The notes under the pieces: generated by a model
Told to the model about the DNA's origin: nothing
Seen by the model: only the letters and a program-made list of their open reading frames with translations
Databases searched by the model: none
Program-made: the position numbers and the translations under genes
Source: Penelope pileata
Lineage: Eukaryota; Chordata; Aves; Galliformes; Cracidae
Direction of reading: 5' to 3'
Length of the DNA stretch: 64,000 nucleotides
NCBI GenBank assembly: GCA_013396635.1
Contig: WBMW01005081.1
Coordinates: forward strand, 113,626-177,625
Shown here: positions 13,576-27,559 of the stretch, piece by piece
Numbering within the stretch: position 1 is the stretch's first letter
Layout of the letters: every line of letters starts with the position of its first letter

Positions 13576-16071
13576 TGTTTTCTACGCTTTGAATAATCTG
13601 TAGGGAAGCAAAGTTGTTTGGAGATCAACAAACAAATACTGATCAAAATATATTCATAGCAAATAATGATAAAGAAATAACCTTTTCTAACAGTGGATTT
13701 GTTGCTGAATCTAAGTAACGTTTCCCAGCATTCATTTACTTCAGATGCTTTTTATTCATGCATTAGAAATTTTGCTGTGCTTCAATCCTATTGATCAAGT
13801 TGGATTGCATGTATCAGCACTGAAGATAGAGCTTTTTAAGGTGTGTAATAGATGTATGACTGGTTTTGCTTAAAAACCTTACAGCAGAGTGCCTAATCCT
13901 GGGTTAGACAATGTCTTACTAAAATGATAAATTCTGTAGTTTTTGTTATCCAATGTAACTTTATCAAATGACTTCCTGGAGAACAGTTGCCTGATAGTGA
14001 CAATGTACTTGTAAAATGTCTTATTTTGAAAAGCTAGTCTTCTGTAGTACTTGCAGTGTGGTGATATGAGGGCTGACTTCAGAGTCATAGTCTTAACTCC
14101 TTGCTTTGTTTGCTGTGCAAGGAACGTGTGTTGGCAGCTTTACAGTCCCTATTGCACTGCAGTAGGTGCTTGTGCAATATACATGGGCTATAAGGATGTA
14201 CTTGGAAAAGAAAGTCCTTTTGTAGGAGGCAGTCTGATGAAGTGGTAGGCAAACAGCTAAGTGCTGCAGAAATTACTACACTTGAAAGTGAGAAATCTAA
14301 TGCAAGGTACAAGTCAAAAGGTGACCTTAGGAATGAATAACAATAGGTTGTGGGCTGATAATTTTTTGTACCAGCTACAGAGTTGAAGGGAAATTGGAAG
14401 GAGAGGAACAGGCTTTCCTGAATCCCCCTCCTCACAAAACAGTTTCTGTTCCAGAGCCTTTGCTTTGTGGTAAGTCAGTGTAATTGTACCCAAGAATGAA
14501 ACCTACGAAGAATGTGATTTGAAAAACGTAAATTCAGCAAATTGCCACTGCTGATTGTTCATTAACTGAGAGACTTTTTGAATGGTTTTATGTTGCGTAT
14601 TATACCCTAGGTGGAGATGGGTGTTGGTCTGGGTAACGTCTACTGCTATGGCTTTTATTTCAGTTAAGACCCAAAAAGGGAGTTGTATTAAATATCTTAG
14701 AAATGATGCATTCTCTGAAAGCAGTGAATGTGGGGAAAGTTAGCATTAATAGCAAAAGTATTTGAAAAATAGAATGTCAGTTTGCAGATGATTTTGTCTG
14801 TCGGGTTTTTGGTGGCTGTTGATTTTTGGTTTGTGGCTTTGTTGTTGGGCAGCTCACTAGCAAGTGGGATTGTTTTAGTCCTTTAGGCTGCAGAGATGAA
14901 AGTATTTTAAATTTCTGCTTTGTTTGGAGCTCTTCAGGATGTAACACTGAAGCAGTTTGGGTGCACTGGTATACAGTTGTTACTTCACCCCCCACCTGCT
15001 CCCAGTCACAACACTACTGATGGAACCATAAGCATTTAATATATCCATGGTTTGGCTGGTAAAACCCCACTTGATTATTTTGTTTGTAGATACTGAAGAA
15101 CTCTGACAAGGGAATGCTGATGGTTGGGGAGATTTGAAAGAATCCTTCCACTAATCCTGTATTCCTCTTTACTCTTGGAGTAGTGAATTGCAAAACAATT
15201 ACAGGCTGACTCAGGTTTAGGAAGAGAGAAGAAATTAATGGAGATCTGTCAGAAGCATCCCTTAATAGGGCAGATTCCCTAATAGCACGTGGATGAACTG
15301 GGTTCTTCCATGCTGCCCAGTGCCATGGGAATAAGGGATCTCTTGGGGTCAGGTGTCCAGGTGCCATGAAGGAATGCGTCTCCACAGCTTGGAGGCCTGG
15401 AGCCAGTCTGTAGCTCCCTTTGCAACCCAGCTCTGTGTTTTCCACATTGAGACCTGGTGGACTTGCAGCCTACGAGGTGCACTGAGCACTGTGGTGTCGT
15501 GCCACCTGGCGCCAGTCACAGACTTTGTTGTTTTGAGGTAGTGCTGGGCAGCCCAGGCAGCCAGAGAGCCTTGTCTGCCCACTCAGTGCAGGTCTAGTGC
15601 CCAGGCAGCTCCTATGCTGTCCTTGGGTTGTACACTCATAATTTCCTTTTGTTCCTGCTGAACAGAAGCATGCTTGGTGCTGTTCCTGCACATGATGTGT
15701 CTTTCCTTTCCAACTGAATGGAATGCTGCTTTTTAAAACACTCATTAATCATGTCTGTGGCTACACAAACTAAGCACTGTGTGTGTGATCCTCAGGCCTG
15801 AAGCTGATGGCTTGTGAAGATAATTTCCCCCCCGTACTAGTCAGTATGTGTGGCTCTGTGTAAGATGCATTTTTTTAATTCCTGCTTCAAGGGTACAGTG
15901 TTGGAATCAAGTAACTGTTTTTGCTACTCATTTTCATAATCTGGTTCATTGTATGGCACCTCTTTGTTTAAAGACATGCAGAAGTTTTTCTCTATGAGGC
16001 TGGTGGATTTGTCAGTTTCGGGGGATTTGTCATCATTCTCTAATATATGTTAGTAATTCAAGTATAGTGCC

Positions 16072-16093
16072 CAAACAAATGTTTATTTGTTTG
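16072..16093. repeat. Perfect 9-bp inverted repeat with forkhead-like motifs
   Basis: CAAACAAAT GTTT ATTTGTTTG. Both arms and the loop contain TGTTT(A/G) cores that fit the forkhead consensus. Function is inference only. Confidence 0.6.
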
Positions 16094-16118
16094 TTAGTTA
16101 AGATAATTTTACTTCTAT

Positions 16119-16149
16119 CTAGCCATCATATTTAATTGCTAGCCATCAT
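16119..16149. repeat. 11-bp direct repeat, 20-bp spacing
   Basis: CTAGCCATCAT at 16119-16129 and 16139-16149. Confidence 0.75.
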
Positions 16150-19100
16150 TTTAAAAAATGGTCATTCTGCAAATTTTGTAAATGAAATCTGATTGCCTTA
16201 GTAAGTGCGGTTTCTGAGATTATTGCTACTTTTGTAAGCACTTGGAAAGAAGGACAGCCTACTGTAGCTAATCACATTGTAGCTGTCCTAGTGACTATGT
16301 TCCATCAACTCTCCTAAATTTATGTTTTTGGGAAGAAAAAAAGAAATACAAACTTGCTGTAAAGGCCTGGCTTTATTGAATAAAACCCCGTTGGAGTTGA
16401 ACTTTTGTTCTTCCTTGATGTGTTTGATCCACTTCTGAGGGCTCTTGAAGTAAAAACCACACACAAGTATAGGTAAAGAATTCTATTTTCATATTTGTGT
16501 TATATGTGATCCTGCTTCTGTAGAGTTCAGCCAGCTCTTCCAATGCTGTTCCTCCATTCAACCTTTTTTTTTTCCTTTTTAAGTTAGTATCCCAAAACAG
16601 CAAAGCATGTGTAAGCAATTAGTGTAATTTATGATGACTTAAAACTATTTTAGGGAAGGGTGTATGCTGAGCTGTGCAAAATCTCAGTCTTGTATGATCA
16701 CCCACCAGTGGACTGGGAGATGGTATTTGTGTGGTAATTCTTGTCCCACCCCTTGAACACAAATCTTCAAACTTCTGCTGGTCTGCTGGCAAAAATGGAG
16801 AGGAAGTAATGTTTGTTGGCTCCCCTCATTCTTCTCTTGTGAACATTTTGAAACTCTTTCGATCAAATATTGTGATGTTTATAGGAAAATGAGTGCATAC
16901 CTTTGAGCAGTATAGGGAGTTCTCGCAAGTACCACCTTACCTAAAGGGATGGGGTAAGAACCATGTCCCAGGAGCTTATTGGCAGGGAGCTCTTTGAGCT
17001 CTTAAAACTCTGAGCCATGTTTTTCCAGAATTTGAAAGGTGGAGAGAAGCTAAGAATAACTGAAGCATTCCTCAGTACTTCAGATTGTATCTCTATTGCC
17101 GAAGGAAAGCTGCAGCAAAGCAATGAGTACAACTATAGATGTTGAGTTAGTGAGAGGTCTCTACCATACACCACTGAGTTTTGAGCTGAACACCCAAGGA
17201 AGTGGCCTGGCTTTCAGAGGAACCTGCTAGCAGAGCATGGTTTGATATTTGGCTGTGACCTGTTCCCAATGATATGAATAGACTTTCCGTGTTGCAGCAC
17301 GTAAGCAGGATGAGAATATGAATCTACTACAGCAGTTGGTGAAAACAACATATGTTTAGTTTTATGAAGACTTAAAGACAGATGGTGACCCACAGGATAA
17401 TTATATAACAGCCAAAATTCTCTTAACAAATCTTTTTATAATAGTTGTGATAATTACTCATAAGTAGCCGGTCGCTTAAGTCTTCCTCTGTTTCATAAAT
17501 AGTGTAGGGATCTAGTTTGTCCTCACAAACTCTTAGCTGAATTTGTTCTTTAGTCTGGGTTATTTTTTACTTGCCTTGCTATCTCGACATGAAATCATGC
17601 AAAGAAAAAAACATTTGAAGTAACAGTTTCTACTGTACAGAATCTTGTTCAAGTTTTCCCTTGCTCACAACAGAAGAAACAGCTGATGTGTGTTTGCTCA
17701 GTCAAGTGAAATAAGCCTGAAAATGTCACCTTTCCCTTACACCTACCTCTTTCAGGGTTATTTTATTTTCTTTGGCTTCATGGATTCTGTTTCTTTTCTT
17801 TCTATTCCTCCCAGTCTCTGAAGGGATTAATGTTCCCCCAAGAAATCGCTTACTACTTGCTGTCCTGTAGTCTGCCCTGAGAGAATGGAATACAGAAGGA
17901 AGATCTATTTTCTGGGAACTGCTGGTTTCTTTCCAAAATTTTACCCTCATTTATTCAGCTCTCATCTTGGCTGCTTCTTGCATGGCTTCTGAGTGGACTG
18001 GGAAATTTCACAGATTTCTGGATGAGTTTTTAGAACTGGGAATGAGCTGTACAACCAATTCTGAGTCATCAGTGTAACAGCGTTTGAACCATCAGTGTCC
18101 CTGACCCAGCATCAAGATGAAATGCCTACCAGCAAGAACAGTTGCCTTTTGTTGAGGATTTTCAGCGGTGGCTTTACATAAACAATATCCTTCCCTTTCT
18201 AAGTCTAAGCCTTTCAATATCCAGTAGCTCGTGACCGATTTGCTTTGTGTGTCCAAAGAGCAATTTACCAGCTAGACACGGGCCACAGGTTGTTTCTTGA
18301 CTGGCATGATCTTTGGGGGAGGTAGCAGAGAGAAGTATTCTCTGGCTTGGTGTCTATTGGTGCAGATTGTTACTTGTGTGGCTGAAGTGATACGTGGGGC
18401 AGGGATTCCAGTACAGGTCGCTTTAAGCGGCCTGGCCCAGATTAAGGAGATGTTACAGAGGCAAGGGTCAGAATTCTGCTAACATGTTTTCAGTGATGCT
18501 AACCCAAATCAGAAATATATATTGAGTACTGGCCAATTGGTCTGCAGAGCGTGCTACTTATTTAAAGGCCTCTTTGTGTGAGGCTGTATCCCGGCTTTCC
18601 CCAAAGGAAGCACTGATAGCTTCCTTGCTAGCCATGGACCTATACCAATGAAAACAGATTAGGACTTGAAGAAGTAATTGTAGGAAATACAGCAGCAGAA
18701 GTACTTCAGCAAATGCCACTACAGTTCCTCATCTGGAGAAGTATTAACACTGCGTTCCTTTGGGACACCGCATTTTATCCTCGGTGGTAGATGAGTCAGT
18801 CAGGCCCTTGACAATTTTTCTTGTGTGAGTTACAAGAAAGTTCCTCATAGCAAAAGCAGCTCAGGGCCGAAAACTAGCGGAGGGAGCTTGTGTTAGGCAG
18901 GTCATTACTCTCTGAAAACAGGATTGTCTTGAGAGTCTGTCATGTGACCCTATGGACAGAGTAACTTTCTTTCATGCTCTTTTACAACAGTGGGAGCCCT
19001 AAAGAAATCCTCTTGAGCAGTCAGCTGGAAGCTCATCAAAGGCTTCTGCTTGCCAGGGCTGTATCTATCCAGGCAAGGATCCTAGCCTTTGTAAGTTACT

Positions 19101-19171
19101 GAATAAAACCATTTCAATGATGATAAATAAAGGAACACTTACTTCCCTTTCTAAAATCAATGAATTTACCT

Positions 19172-19191
19172 AAAAAAAAAAAAAAAAAAAA
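19172..19191. repeat. Poly-A tract, 20 A
   Basis: An uninterrupted A run. No retrotransposon body or target-site duplication is obvious next to it. Confidence 0.85.
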
Positions 19192-21953
19192 TCACATTTG
19201 TTAAAATGCACTTCCAAAAAGCATCTTCTGTTTTGTTTTTATTTTTTATTTTTAGGGGAAAGCATTCTCCTAGATTTCTAGTTGTTTCAACGTGGAATTT
19301 TTTAGTTGGCTGCTTACCTGGTTTATTTTCTTGCTCTGTCTGCAGAAGTTCAGATCGCATTCAGCCCTTGGCTCTGACAAATGGAGGAATTTAACAGAAC
19401 AGAATCTCTTGCATACCAAGCAAGTTTCCAAGCAGCTGAGCTCTTGATTACTCTGTAGTGATAACTTTCATGGCTATCCATCAAAGAAACCTGTTGATTT
19501 GTTGATCTGGAACAGAAACCTTTTGTTAAGTTGCTGAGACCATTGCAGGATATTAAAGTCTTCTTTTGTAGGTCAAGATTGTTTTTGCTTTAAGGCTTTA
19601 AAATGTTCTTTTATATTATCCATTTGAATTCTTAGCTTATTTCTAAAGTCCTCTGACAGTATACAGCCTGATTGTCAACTGTAGAATCTTTCTGAATCAG
19701 CCATGTCAGCAACCCATAAGGTAGTGGTAGGGTGTTGCCTTTGCTTACCCGTGTAAGACAACGTAGCTGCTTTTAATGGAGCTGACCAGTGGATTATTCA
19801 TGATGCCCTCAGAGTGCTTGTTGATTGGCATAGTTCCTTCTTGGTTCAGAGTTCCTGGTCGTGCTGTTGCAGTTTGTCTCCTTATGAGCCTCAGCTTCTC
19901 TGTTCACCAGCCCCGTGACTTCTTTCCTTGTTCGCAGTGCTCAGTGTGATCTGTTGTCTCATTTGTTTTTATTTGCATCTACTAAAACCAGTGTGACTGA
20001 TAGTAGGTGTCTAATATATGTACTCAAGGATTAAAACCTGTATTCTCTGAAATTGTCGTCTTATTCTCCCCTGTCCCCATTAATTGTCAGGACTGGTGGT
20101 ATTTATTGCGCATCTGTTCAGTGACATTCCAAGATGATCAAACTGACGTTTTTAAACCAGTGGTGCAAATAACTGCATTCCATTTGCAGTGGAGAACTGT
20201 TCCTGATCTTCTTTGTCATTATTAAAGATGATCTTGGTGTTCTCAGTGTAGTCCCTCTTTTATATGATGGGTGTAGCTGGTGCTGAGACAAGTGAGTACA
20301 TATCTTGCAATAAATTCTCATCACAGGGTTTTTTTGATGCACTTCTTATATGAAGCCCACTTAGGAATGAGATTGTATTTCATTCTGTGTCTGATCAGTC
20401 ATTCTTAACTTGCTTAGGTGCAGTTTGCCTATAAATCGAGTTGCGAAGGCGGTTTCTATTTGTGAAACTATGTAAGTATTTGGTTTTGGGAGCAACTGGA
20501 GCATTTGTTCTCATTCTTTAAAGAATTTCTGAATCACTGTTGGATTATTTATCTGTTCTGTGTCTTAGTGTTATGTGCTTTAACACGCATTGTTTTGCTC
20601 TGAGAGATTTGTGGCTGGGAGCAGGACACCTGATGAGCAGAACTTGTTACCCTTCCGAGTCAATTTACCAGCCCTGCTGCAAGAGCTGGTAGGATCACTA
20701 GGGACTGACCAACCAGGAATCTCTTCCCAGAACTTCTAGGCATGAGATCTCTACTATTATAGCTTGTATGTAAGTGACCTTCTAGCCCAAAATGGAAATT
20801 GTGCATCTTCCTTCATTGCTTAACAAGTGACACTTACTATTACACGCTTATCAACTATTTTACTATATACGTCCCATAAAGAGCTTTTTGATTCTGAGAC
20901 AGGCATTACTTCTGCTGACAATTGTTTGTCTGTTTGCCCTTAAGATGTGCTCTACAAGTTCAAGAGAAGATTGATCTTAGAACAAGATTGCTTTCTTATC
21001 TGGTAATAAAAACATCAGCTCCCCTGTAGGATGGAGTGATATAACACGGTTACAGCAAGGTGATTTTTGGCATTGCCAGTGGAAAACTTGGGAAAAAAAC
21101 CAAGGATCTGAGATATGAGGCTTGAGTTTTGAAAGTCATAATTTTAGCTAACATTCAGAGAACTTTGGACTACTAATTTTTGTATCTTTCATGTGCGTGT
21201 GGAAACTGATGAGCCAAGCAGAACTCAGAACATTGAGTAATCAAGTTACTAGTAGCTAGAGCTTTGTGGTTAAACGTAATTATCATGAGGTCTGTAAAAC
21301 CACCTAACAAGTTGGTGGCTCTGGGTTTTGAAGATTGTTTTCTCTAGTCCTGAGACCTGAGAAAAGGCTGTAAGAGCTTCAAGTGCTGTTGATCCTTACT
21401 AAGCAAAAAGGGTTGAGTGGTGGTGACCTAGAGGAACAGAACACCAATCTTTTTCACCCTAGATGGGAAAAGCGCACTGACATTGCTGTTCAGTGGATGG
21501 AGATGCATTTCTTGTGTGAAGAAACGTGTGTTGGATGAACTCTTACCAGTTTTCACTTTGTCCTCTTTTCTGGAATAGTCTGGGAAGATGCCACTTTACT
21601 TCTCTTAGAAGCTTCTTCAGCTTTCAGTCCTGTCTGGAAAAGTGCTGCTGTTATTCACACTATTCAGAGGTTTATTGCAGATTCTCATTAATGGCGGAAT
21701 AACCTCTGATGTATGGTAGGATAATGCGCATATCCATATGTGCAATTTCAGTTTTATATATGTAAATTGCTTTATATCACAGAAATTCCTCAGTACTTCA
21801 TATTCTTGGTTTTTTTCGCAACCCACTTTGCTTCTTTCTGGGACCAGTTTGTAGAATTTTTTTTTCCTTTGTAAATTGTCTTTTTCATTCAAATGAGAGA
21901 AAAATCCCAAATGTTCCATTATAAATGTAACTGTAGCAAGCATCTGTTATATT

Positions 21954-22286
21954 ATAAATCTCTGTGAGGCAAATGCCTTTTTTGTAAAGTATTTTTCCTA
22001 ATGAAAGGAAATTATGGGATAAAGCAGTGACATGTTGCAAGTAGAATGTGCACATAAGATACAAAAATGTTACTGTCACCTTGGAAACTCAGACTGTATT
22101 CTGATGTCTCTTCTGGGGGATGGCCAAAGAAGGTTGGAGTTTACAAAGTTGATATTGTGGTGACCAATGTGACAGCTGCTGGCATTTTGCAATAGCATAT
22201 TCTCTTGGATTTCTCCAGTTGGTGCTGTTTGTGTCTTTTTAATAGGAGTCAGATCTTTAAAATAAAATAAATCTCTGTGAGGCAAA
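21954..22286. repeat. Dispersed 20-bp perfect repeat pair
   Basis: ATAAATCTCTGTGAGGCAAA is present at 21954-21973 and at 22267-22286, 313 bp apart. Similarity continues weakly on the right side (GTAAAGT with a T-rich tract versus GTAAAAGT with a T-rich tract), which suggests an old local duplication rather than chance. Confidence 0.75.
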
Positions 22287-24444
22287 CTGTGCTTGTAAAA
22301 GTTTCTTTTATTCTAGACCACTGTATTGTGTGGAAGGCACAAGGTTCATGAGAAAAAGCGGATACGTGGCAAGTGGTTGGGATGTGATTTACACACCATG
22401 AAAATCTGTTTAACAATTCTAGGCCTTTGGTGCCTGTGATTCCTAAGCAGATCTGTTGTCTCTCCCAGTCTGAGGACAAAGGCAGTGATATCGCCAAGGG
22501 ACTGGTTTGGAGGGGTGAACTTGCTCCCATTTCAACCTGGGGACAAAAGTAGGATCCTCAGATTTCTCCAAGTGATCGTTTCCAGCATGGCAAAACTGTA
22601 TCAAGTCTTTTCTAGTGAGGAAGAAAACTTCACCTTGAAGAATAAAACTGTAAGTGTTAATGTGTAAAGGTTAATTATCCTCAGTGTATGCTGCTAAATT
22701 TGTGGTCTTACACCAGACTCTTCGGCTTGCACTGTTTTGTCTCAGTCAAAAAACCTTTCAATACATTCAGCTTGTTCTTGCTGCAAGAGCTTTCAGCTCA
22801 AAAGCAAAGCATGTCTCTTCATTCATTGGTGGTGTGGGAGATGGGGTGAGAGATGGCAAAGTAATTATGACAGCTTGCAAGTTGGCCTATAGTAACTTCA
22901 GTTACAGCTTATTTACAAGGTTTTTTTTTTTTTTCTGTATTTGCCTTTACGTAATTTTTAACCCTGTCCTGTAGCTTGAATCTCAGAAAAATGTAGCACA
23001 GATTTGATGCCATATCCATTTCCTTTGTTCTTTTGTTGACGTTGGTAATACATTTTTTATGGCCAGATTGAAGTCTTTGGAGAAAGCTTCCTGAGAGGCC
23101 AGGAACAAGTCATTCCACTGTATGGGGATGCCAAGCGTTTCTGGGGAAGGGGTGATTAGCTAAGCAAGGAGTTTTAGTGAGCTCTGATGTAAGAAGAGAG
23201 CATAGAGGAAATGGAATCAAGGACAGGCAAGGCAGTGTGTAAAAGCGTCCTTTCAGCACCAGGATGCTATCAAGAAAGCTGAAGTGTAGCTGAAATGGAA
23301 AACTAGTGAAGATCAGAAATGCTAACAGGAAGGGTATCTACAAAGAATACCAGTATCAAGAGGAAAACACGTCCCTGTTGTTGGATAGGGAGGCAGCTTG
23401 GTGGTGGCTCACCCAGGGAAGGCCAAAGTACTTGATGCATTTGTGGCCTCGGTTTCCCAGGCCTGTGAGCATACTGACACAGGCTGGAGAGGAGGCTGCC
23501 AGCCTTCGAAGAGCAACAGGACAGGGCTCATCAGAGAAGCTGAGATGTTTTAGTGTCCTTCTGTTAGAAAGCTTCCCTTGATGTCTCCTCTGAATCCCCC
23601 TTGACTAAATTTCAGCCCAGTGCAGTTTTGGTTGTGAACGCAGACCTCAGGTTACCAGTTCTCTCTCTGCTTTGTGTTTTTAAATCAAGATCCTAAAAGT
23701 TGTCTCTTCCTTCTTATTAGGCCAGCAGTCATTTCTTTTGCTTTCTAGAGCATCTAGCTCTAAATGATCTGTGTCTTTGCACAAGTTAAGTGCCTAAAAC
23801 AAGGTGTAACACCCAGCTAAGCCATACATGGACTAAATATAGCATAAGGATTAATCTGTATTTTGTAGGCTATTCTGCTTCATTTATAAGCTCCTGTGTG
23901 AAGCTGTGTTTCGAGTATGAGCCTTTTATTGTTGACTCATTCAGCTTACAGTTTACCACAGGTCTTTAAACAAAGATTAACAACAGCAACAACAAAAAGT
24001 TGAATGATATTCTCTCAGTAAAGGAGTAGCGTATGGTGCTACATTTGCCATACAGGTTATTGTTTGTGAAATTGCAGAAGTGCTTTGCCACTGCTGTCCT
24101 AGAGCAAGAAAACTAAAAGGGGGATCCTCCTGAGAAAGGTGTGAATGCTATATATGGATATGGGACCTTGAAGTCTGGGTAGAATTTACTTGCAAGGAGT
24201 GTGTTAACAGGCATCAGCCATTTCAATAATCCTGCATTGGATGCTTTTCTGAGGAACTGCCATGTGCTCAGTCGCTCTCAGTGCTGTACATCTGCACCTG
24301 CCGGCTTCTGCTTGTGCGTATCTCCCTGTACGCGATCAGCACTGAACGGATTATCTCATTCTGTCAAGATTTCTGTCCTCTGCTAAAAGAAACGTGAAGT
24401 CTCGCTGTAAGTGCCTTAAGAAAACTTGATAAATGCTCCGTTTT

Positions 24445-24525
24445 CCTTCATCCTGGCTGTTAACAAAAACGTTGAATAGTACTGGACATAGGACAGGCCT
24501 CTGGAAACTTGCCTGTCACATCTTT
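24445..24525 (-). mobile_element. Old CR1/L3-like LINE relic, minus orientation
   Basis: The stretch around TTGAATAGTACTGGACATAG and GGACAGGCCTCTGGAAACTT resembles the reverse-complement of the internal CR1-type segment usually reading like 'aaaca-tactggaccc-ag-acagaccc-tgggga-ac'. It is diverged and short, so family assignment is tentative. Confidence 0.45.
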
Positions 24526-25540
24526 CCATTTTGGCAGTGAAGGTTTGGTAAATATTCTGTGAACTAGCTTTTTTCTCCTCATTCTCTCTGTCCTAGTAGA
24601 TTCAGTAAAAACGACCTTCCACAAACTTGGTGATAAAGGTGTGTTAATTCAAATTCCTACCAAATGCTCAAGACCAGTCTTGCTGGAGATAATGGGGCCC
24701 AGAACAGGTACAAGAGAACTTGTGGGTGGTGGCTATTGCTATAAGAATAGGTTTTTTGCTTTGCATGTTGACATTAATTAAAATAGTTTCAACTGCACGT
24801 TGCACAGCTGCAGTGTCTGCGTCCTCAGGGAAACTTTTTGATCAAAATGCAGTGGGTGTCTTGTAAGTACACCTGATGTGCACAATGGAAATTCAGTCTT
24901 GATGCACGAAATAGAAAGAACGCTCTTCCTAACAAACCCGTCAGTTTTCATTTTGTAAAGAACACAAAGACAGCTGACAGATTTTTTTTTTTTCTCCCCC
25001 CCATCCTGTTTGTCCTTCTCAGAAAGGAGGAAAGGAGGCTGTTATTCATTATTTGATTTGCATCAGAGCCATTATTGATTTTGGAAATTTGATAAACATC
25101 TGAATAAACAGTTGTTCTGTTGCTTTTTCAAGTGAAGGAAGACCTGGCAGATGCCTTGGTACAGGGCAAATGTTAATTAGGGCTGGTCACCAGGAACCTG
25201 TGTTTTGATTTTGATCTACTCAGTAAGCTAAAAAGCAGCAGCAGTTTAAAATCTCTTTCTTTTCTTTAACTACTGACTCCCAAGAATGCTCTGAAGGACT
25301 GTAGGGGTTTAAAAAATAAAATAAAGAATATTTAAAGAGTTATCAAGCTTTTCAAATTTACTGAGTGTTACTTTATGTATCTGATACGCCCTAACTACTC
25401 TGCCCATTCTGATGTAAACTTTGTTTTATGATTGCTAACAGTTTACAGGAAACAGTAAAAGTACTTGAGTGATCAGAGTCAATGTTTTGGAAGGAAAACC
25501 AAAACTTTAGAAAATCCTTTTCATTGCAAGTGGAAACTAC

Positions 25541-25557
25541 TTTTTTTTTTTTTTTTT
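25541..25557. repeat. Poly-T tract, 17 T
   Basis: Uninterrupted T run in intron 1, with no identifiable element attached. Confidence 0.85.
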
Positions 25558-27559
25558 CTGAAGTTAAAACCTATCCAAACAAACAAAAAAATCCCAGCCC
25601 TCAACATTAAAGAAATCTGCAACTTAAATCAAGAACATTCAAACCTGAAAATGTCCTTTAAGGTCAGTAACTGCTGGGACTGTGTGGCAAATAGCTGAAA
25701 TGACACCAAGTTAGTAGTAGCTGCTGGAAGTTGGTAGTTTGTATAGAAAACTCTGGGTAGATAGGTCTTGTGGTCATCTTTGCTAATAATGTGAGAAAGC
25801 TCTGAAGAGAACATCTTGGCCCTGAACAGTGGATTCATGGGATGGAGTGTTGCAGGGTCCTGGATGGTCAGTAAATGCTTGTTTGGTGTCTTTGAAGACG
25901 CAGATTAGACAAAGTTGCTGCCTAAAGGCATGTCTAAACAAGTTCCTGTGTGTCTTGTTGTTGGGCCTTGTTTTGTTTTGAATAACCTGATGCGGCGGAT
26001 GCCATCTGCAGTGGAAATGGAGGAGAACTGCTATCCCAGAACAGGTTTTGTTCCAAGCCTCATTTGGTAGTGGAATTTCTCCTTTTCTGAGAACTGGGTG
26101 GACAAACCAGATGGGGAAATCTGGAAGTGAAAAGATAATGAGTAGCTACTGCTGCCTTAGAGAGAAATGAGAACGAGAGCATCTGCACGATTTTGGGGTT
26201 TATTTTTGTTTCCACGTTGTTTCTAGCATCTTTTCACTGACTGGTCAGGGTCCTGTGTGTGCTCTCAGGTCCTGCCAGCCTGGAGTTCTCTGGTCTTTAC
26301 TTCGGATACCACAAAGGTCAGTTCTCAGTCCAGTTAGCACTTTGTATCACTTGGGCAAGGGCAGGTGCACGCAGCTTGTGACCAGCAGGCCTAGTGCCTG
26401 TGCTGTCTTGGGATCTGCTGTGGCATTTCTGGGCTTCGTTGTGCTGATCCCAAATGCACTTTAATTGGGACGGGCAAGGAGAAAAGGAACCAGACAGCAC
26501 GAGTCACGTGTACCGCCTCTGTCTTGCTTTTTATATTCTCTTCCTTGCTTTATTTTTCTTTTCTCTGTCCTTTGAGTCTCAGGCTTTTATTAAGAAAAAG
26601 ACACGTCTGACTTTGTCAGACAAGGTAATTACATCTTTTAAAGTGTATCTGTCTGCTGTGACTAAAAGATATCAAAACAGCCTTTAATGTCCTCATGCTG
26701 ACGAAAGTTTGTCAGGTGTGAGCGGTTGATAAGGCTGCTGTTAGGGTTATTTTCTGGTGGCATTTAAGGCAGGCCACTGGGAAAAATGGGCCCCTGCATT
26801 TCTTGTCTCTTATTTTTTTCCTCAATCTTTTCATCACATGACAACAACAGTGCTGCTCTGTAGTAGCACATTTATCTCCCTTCTCCTTCTTCCAGTATTG
26901 TCTTTTAGACATCTTAAAATCTATCGAACACTGGATTTTTTTTCCTTATTGTAATACTGTACAACTAAGACCAAATGAGTGTCAGCAGCACTGCTATAAT
27001 GAACACTTTGCTAAATGCTTTTTTAGGTGCTGTTTTCTTTTTCTTGTATGTTCAGTGTTAAAAATGTTGGTGGAAGTGAACCAGCAATAATCTGTTGTAA
27101 AACCCCCAGTCCAATCTTGCTGAAGCGCACAATAAGAAACCAGTGTTTCATTAACACTTTGTCCTTGCTGAGCCTGAGAAAACTGCTTCTTTGCCTGTAC
27201 AATGGAGGTGGCATTGTGCTTGGCCATCGGCTTTGAGACGACCTTGTCCTGAAAAGCTCAGGCTATTTAGCCAACAAAAGGCGATAGGAAAAAGTGAGGC
27301 ACGTAGGGGACGTGACCTATGCAGGGTCTTGTTGCAGGTCAGCGGCAAAACCATGGAGAGGGCTTTGGGTGCTGGAGCCGCCGTCTCGCTGCCGCTCGGC
27401 CAGCTGTCACCGCAGGCTGCCTCTTTCCAGGCACTCTGGATATTCAGCTTGCGACACGTGCACTGAAGGTCGTGCTGCTCGGTGACATCATTGGGGTGAT
27501 GCTGTCATCTCTGTTCTTTCAGTTACTCACATAATCTATAGCTTCGGGTCTTTCAGTCT

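Larger units (their letters stand above)
13097..24444. other. Intronic sequence without recognisable gene
   Basis: AT-rich intron with a 29-bp tandem duplication (13527-13575), a forkhead-like palindrome (16072-16093), short direct repeats (16119-16149), a 20-A run (19172-19191) and a dispersed 20-bp repeat pair (21954 and 22267). The longest open frame, on the - strand at 15014-15445, has no recognisable domain. Confidence 0.75.

Noticed and set aside
15014..15445. 143-codon open frame on the - strand
   Set aside because: No recognisable domain; overlapping frames of similar length on both strands in the same GC-richer stretch point to low stop density rather than coding.
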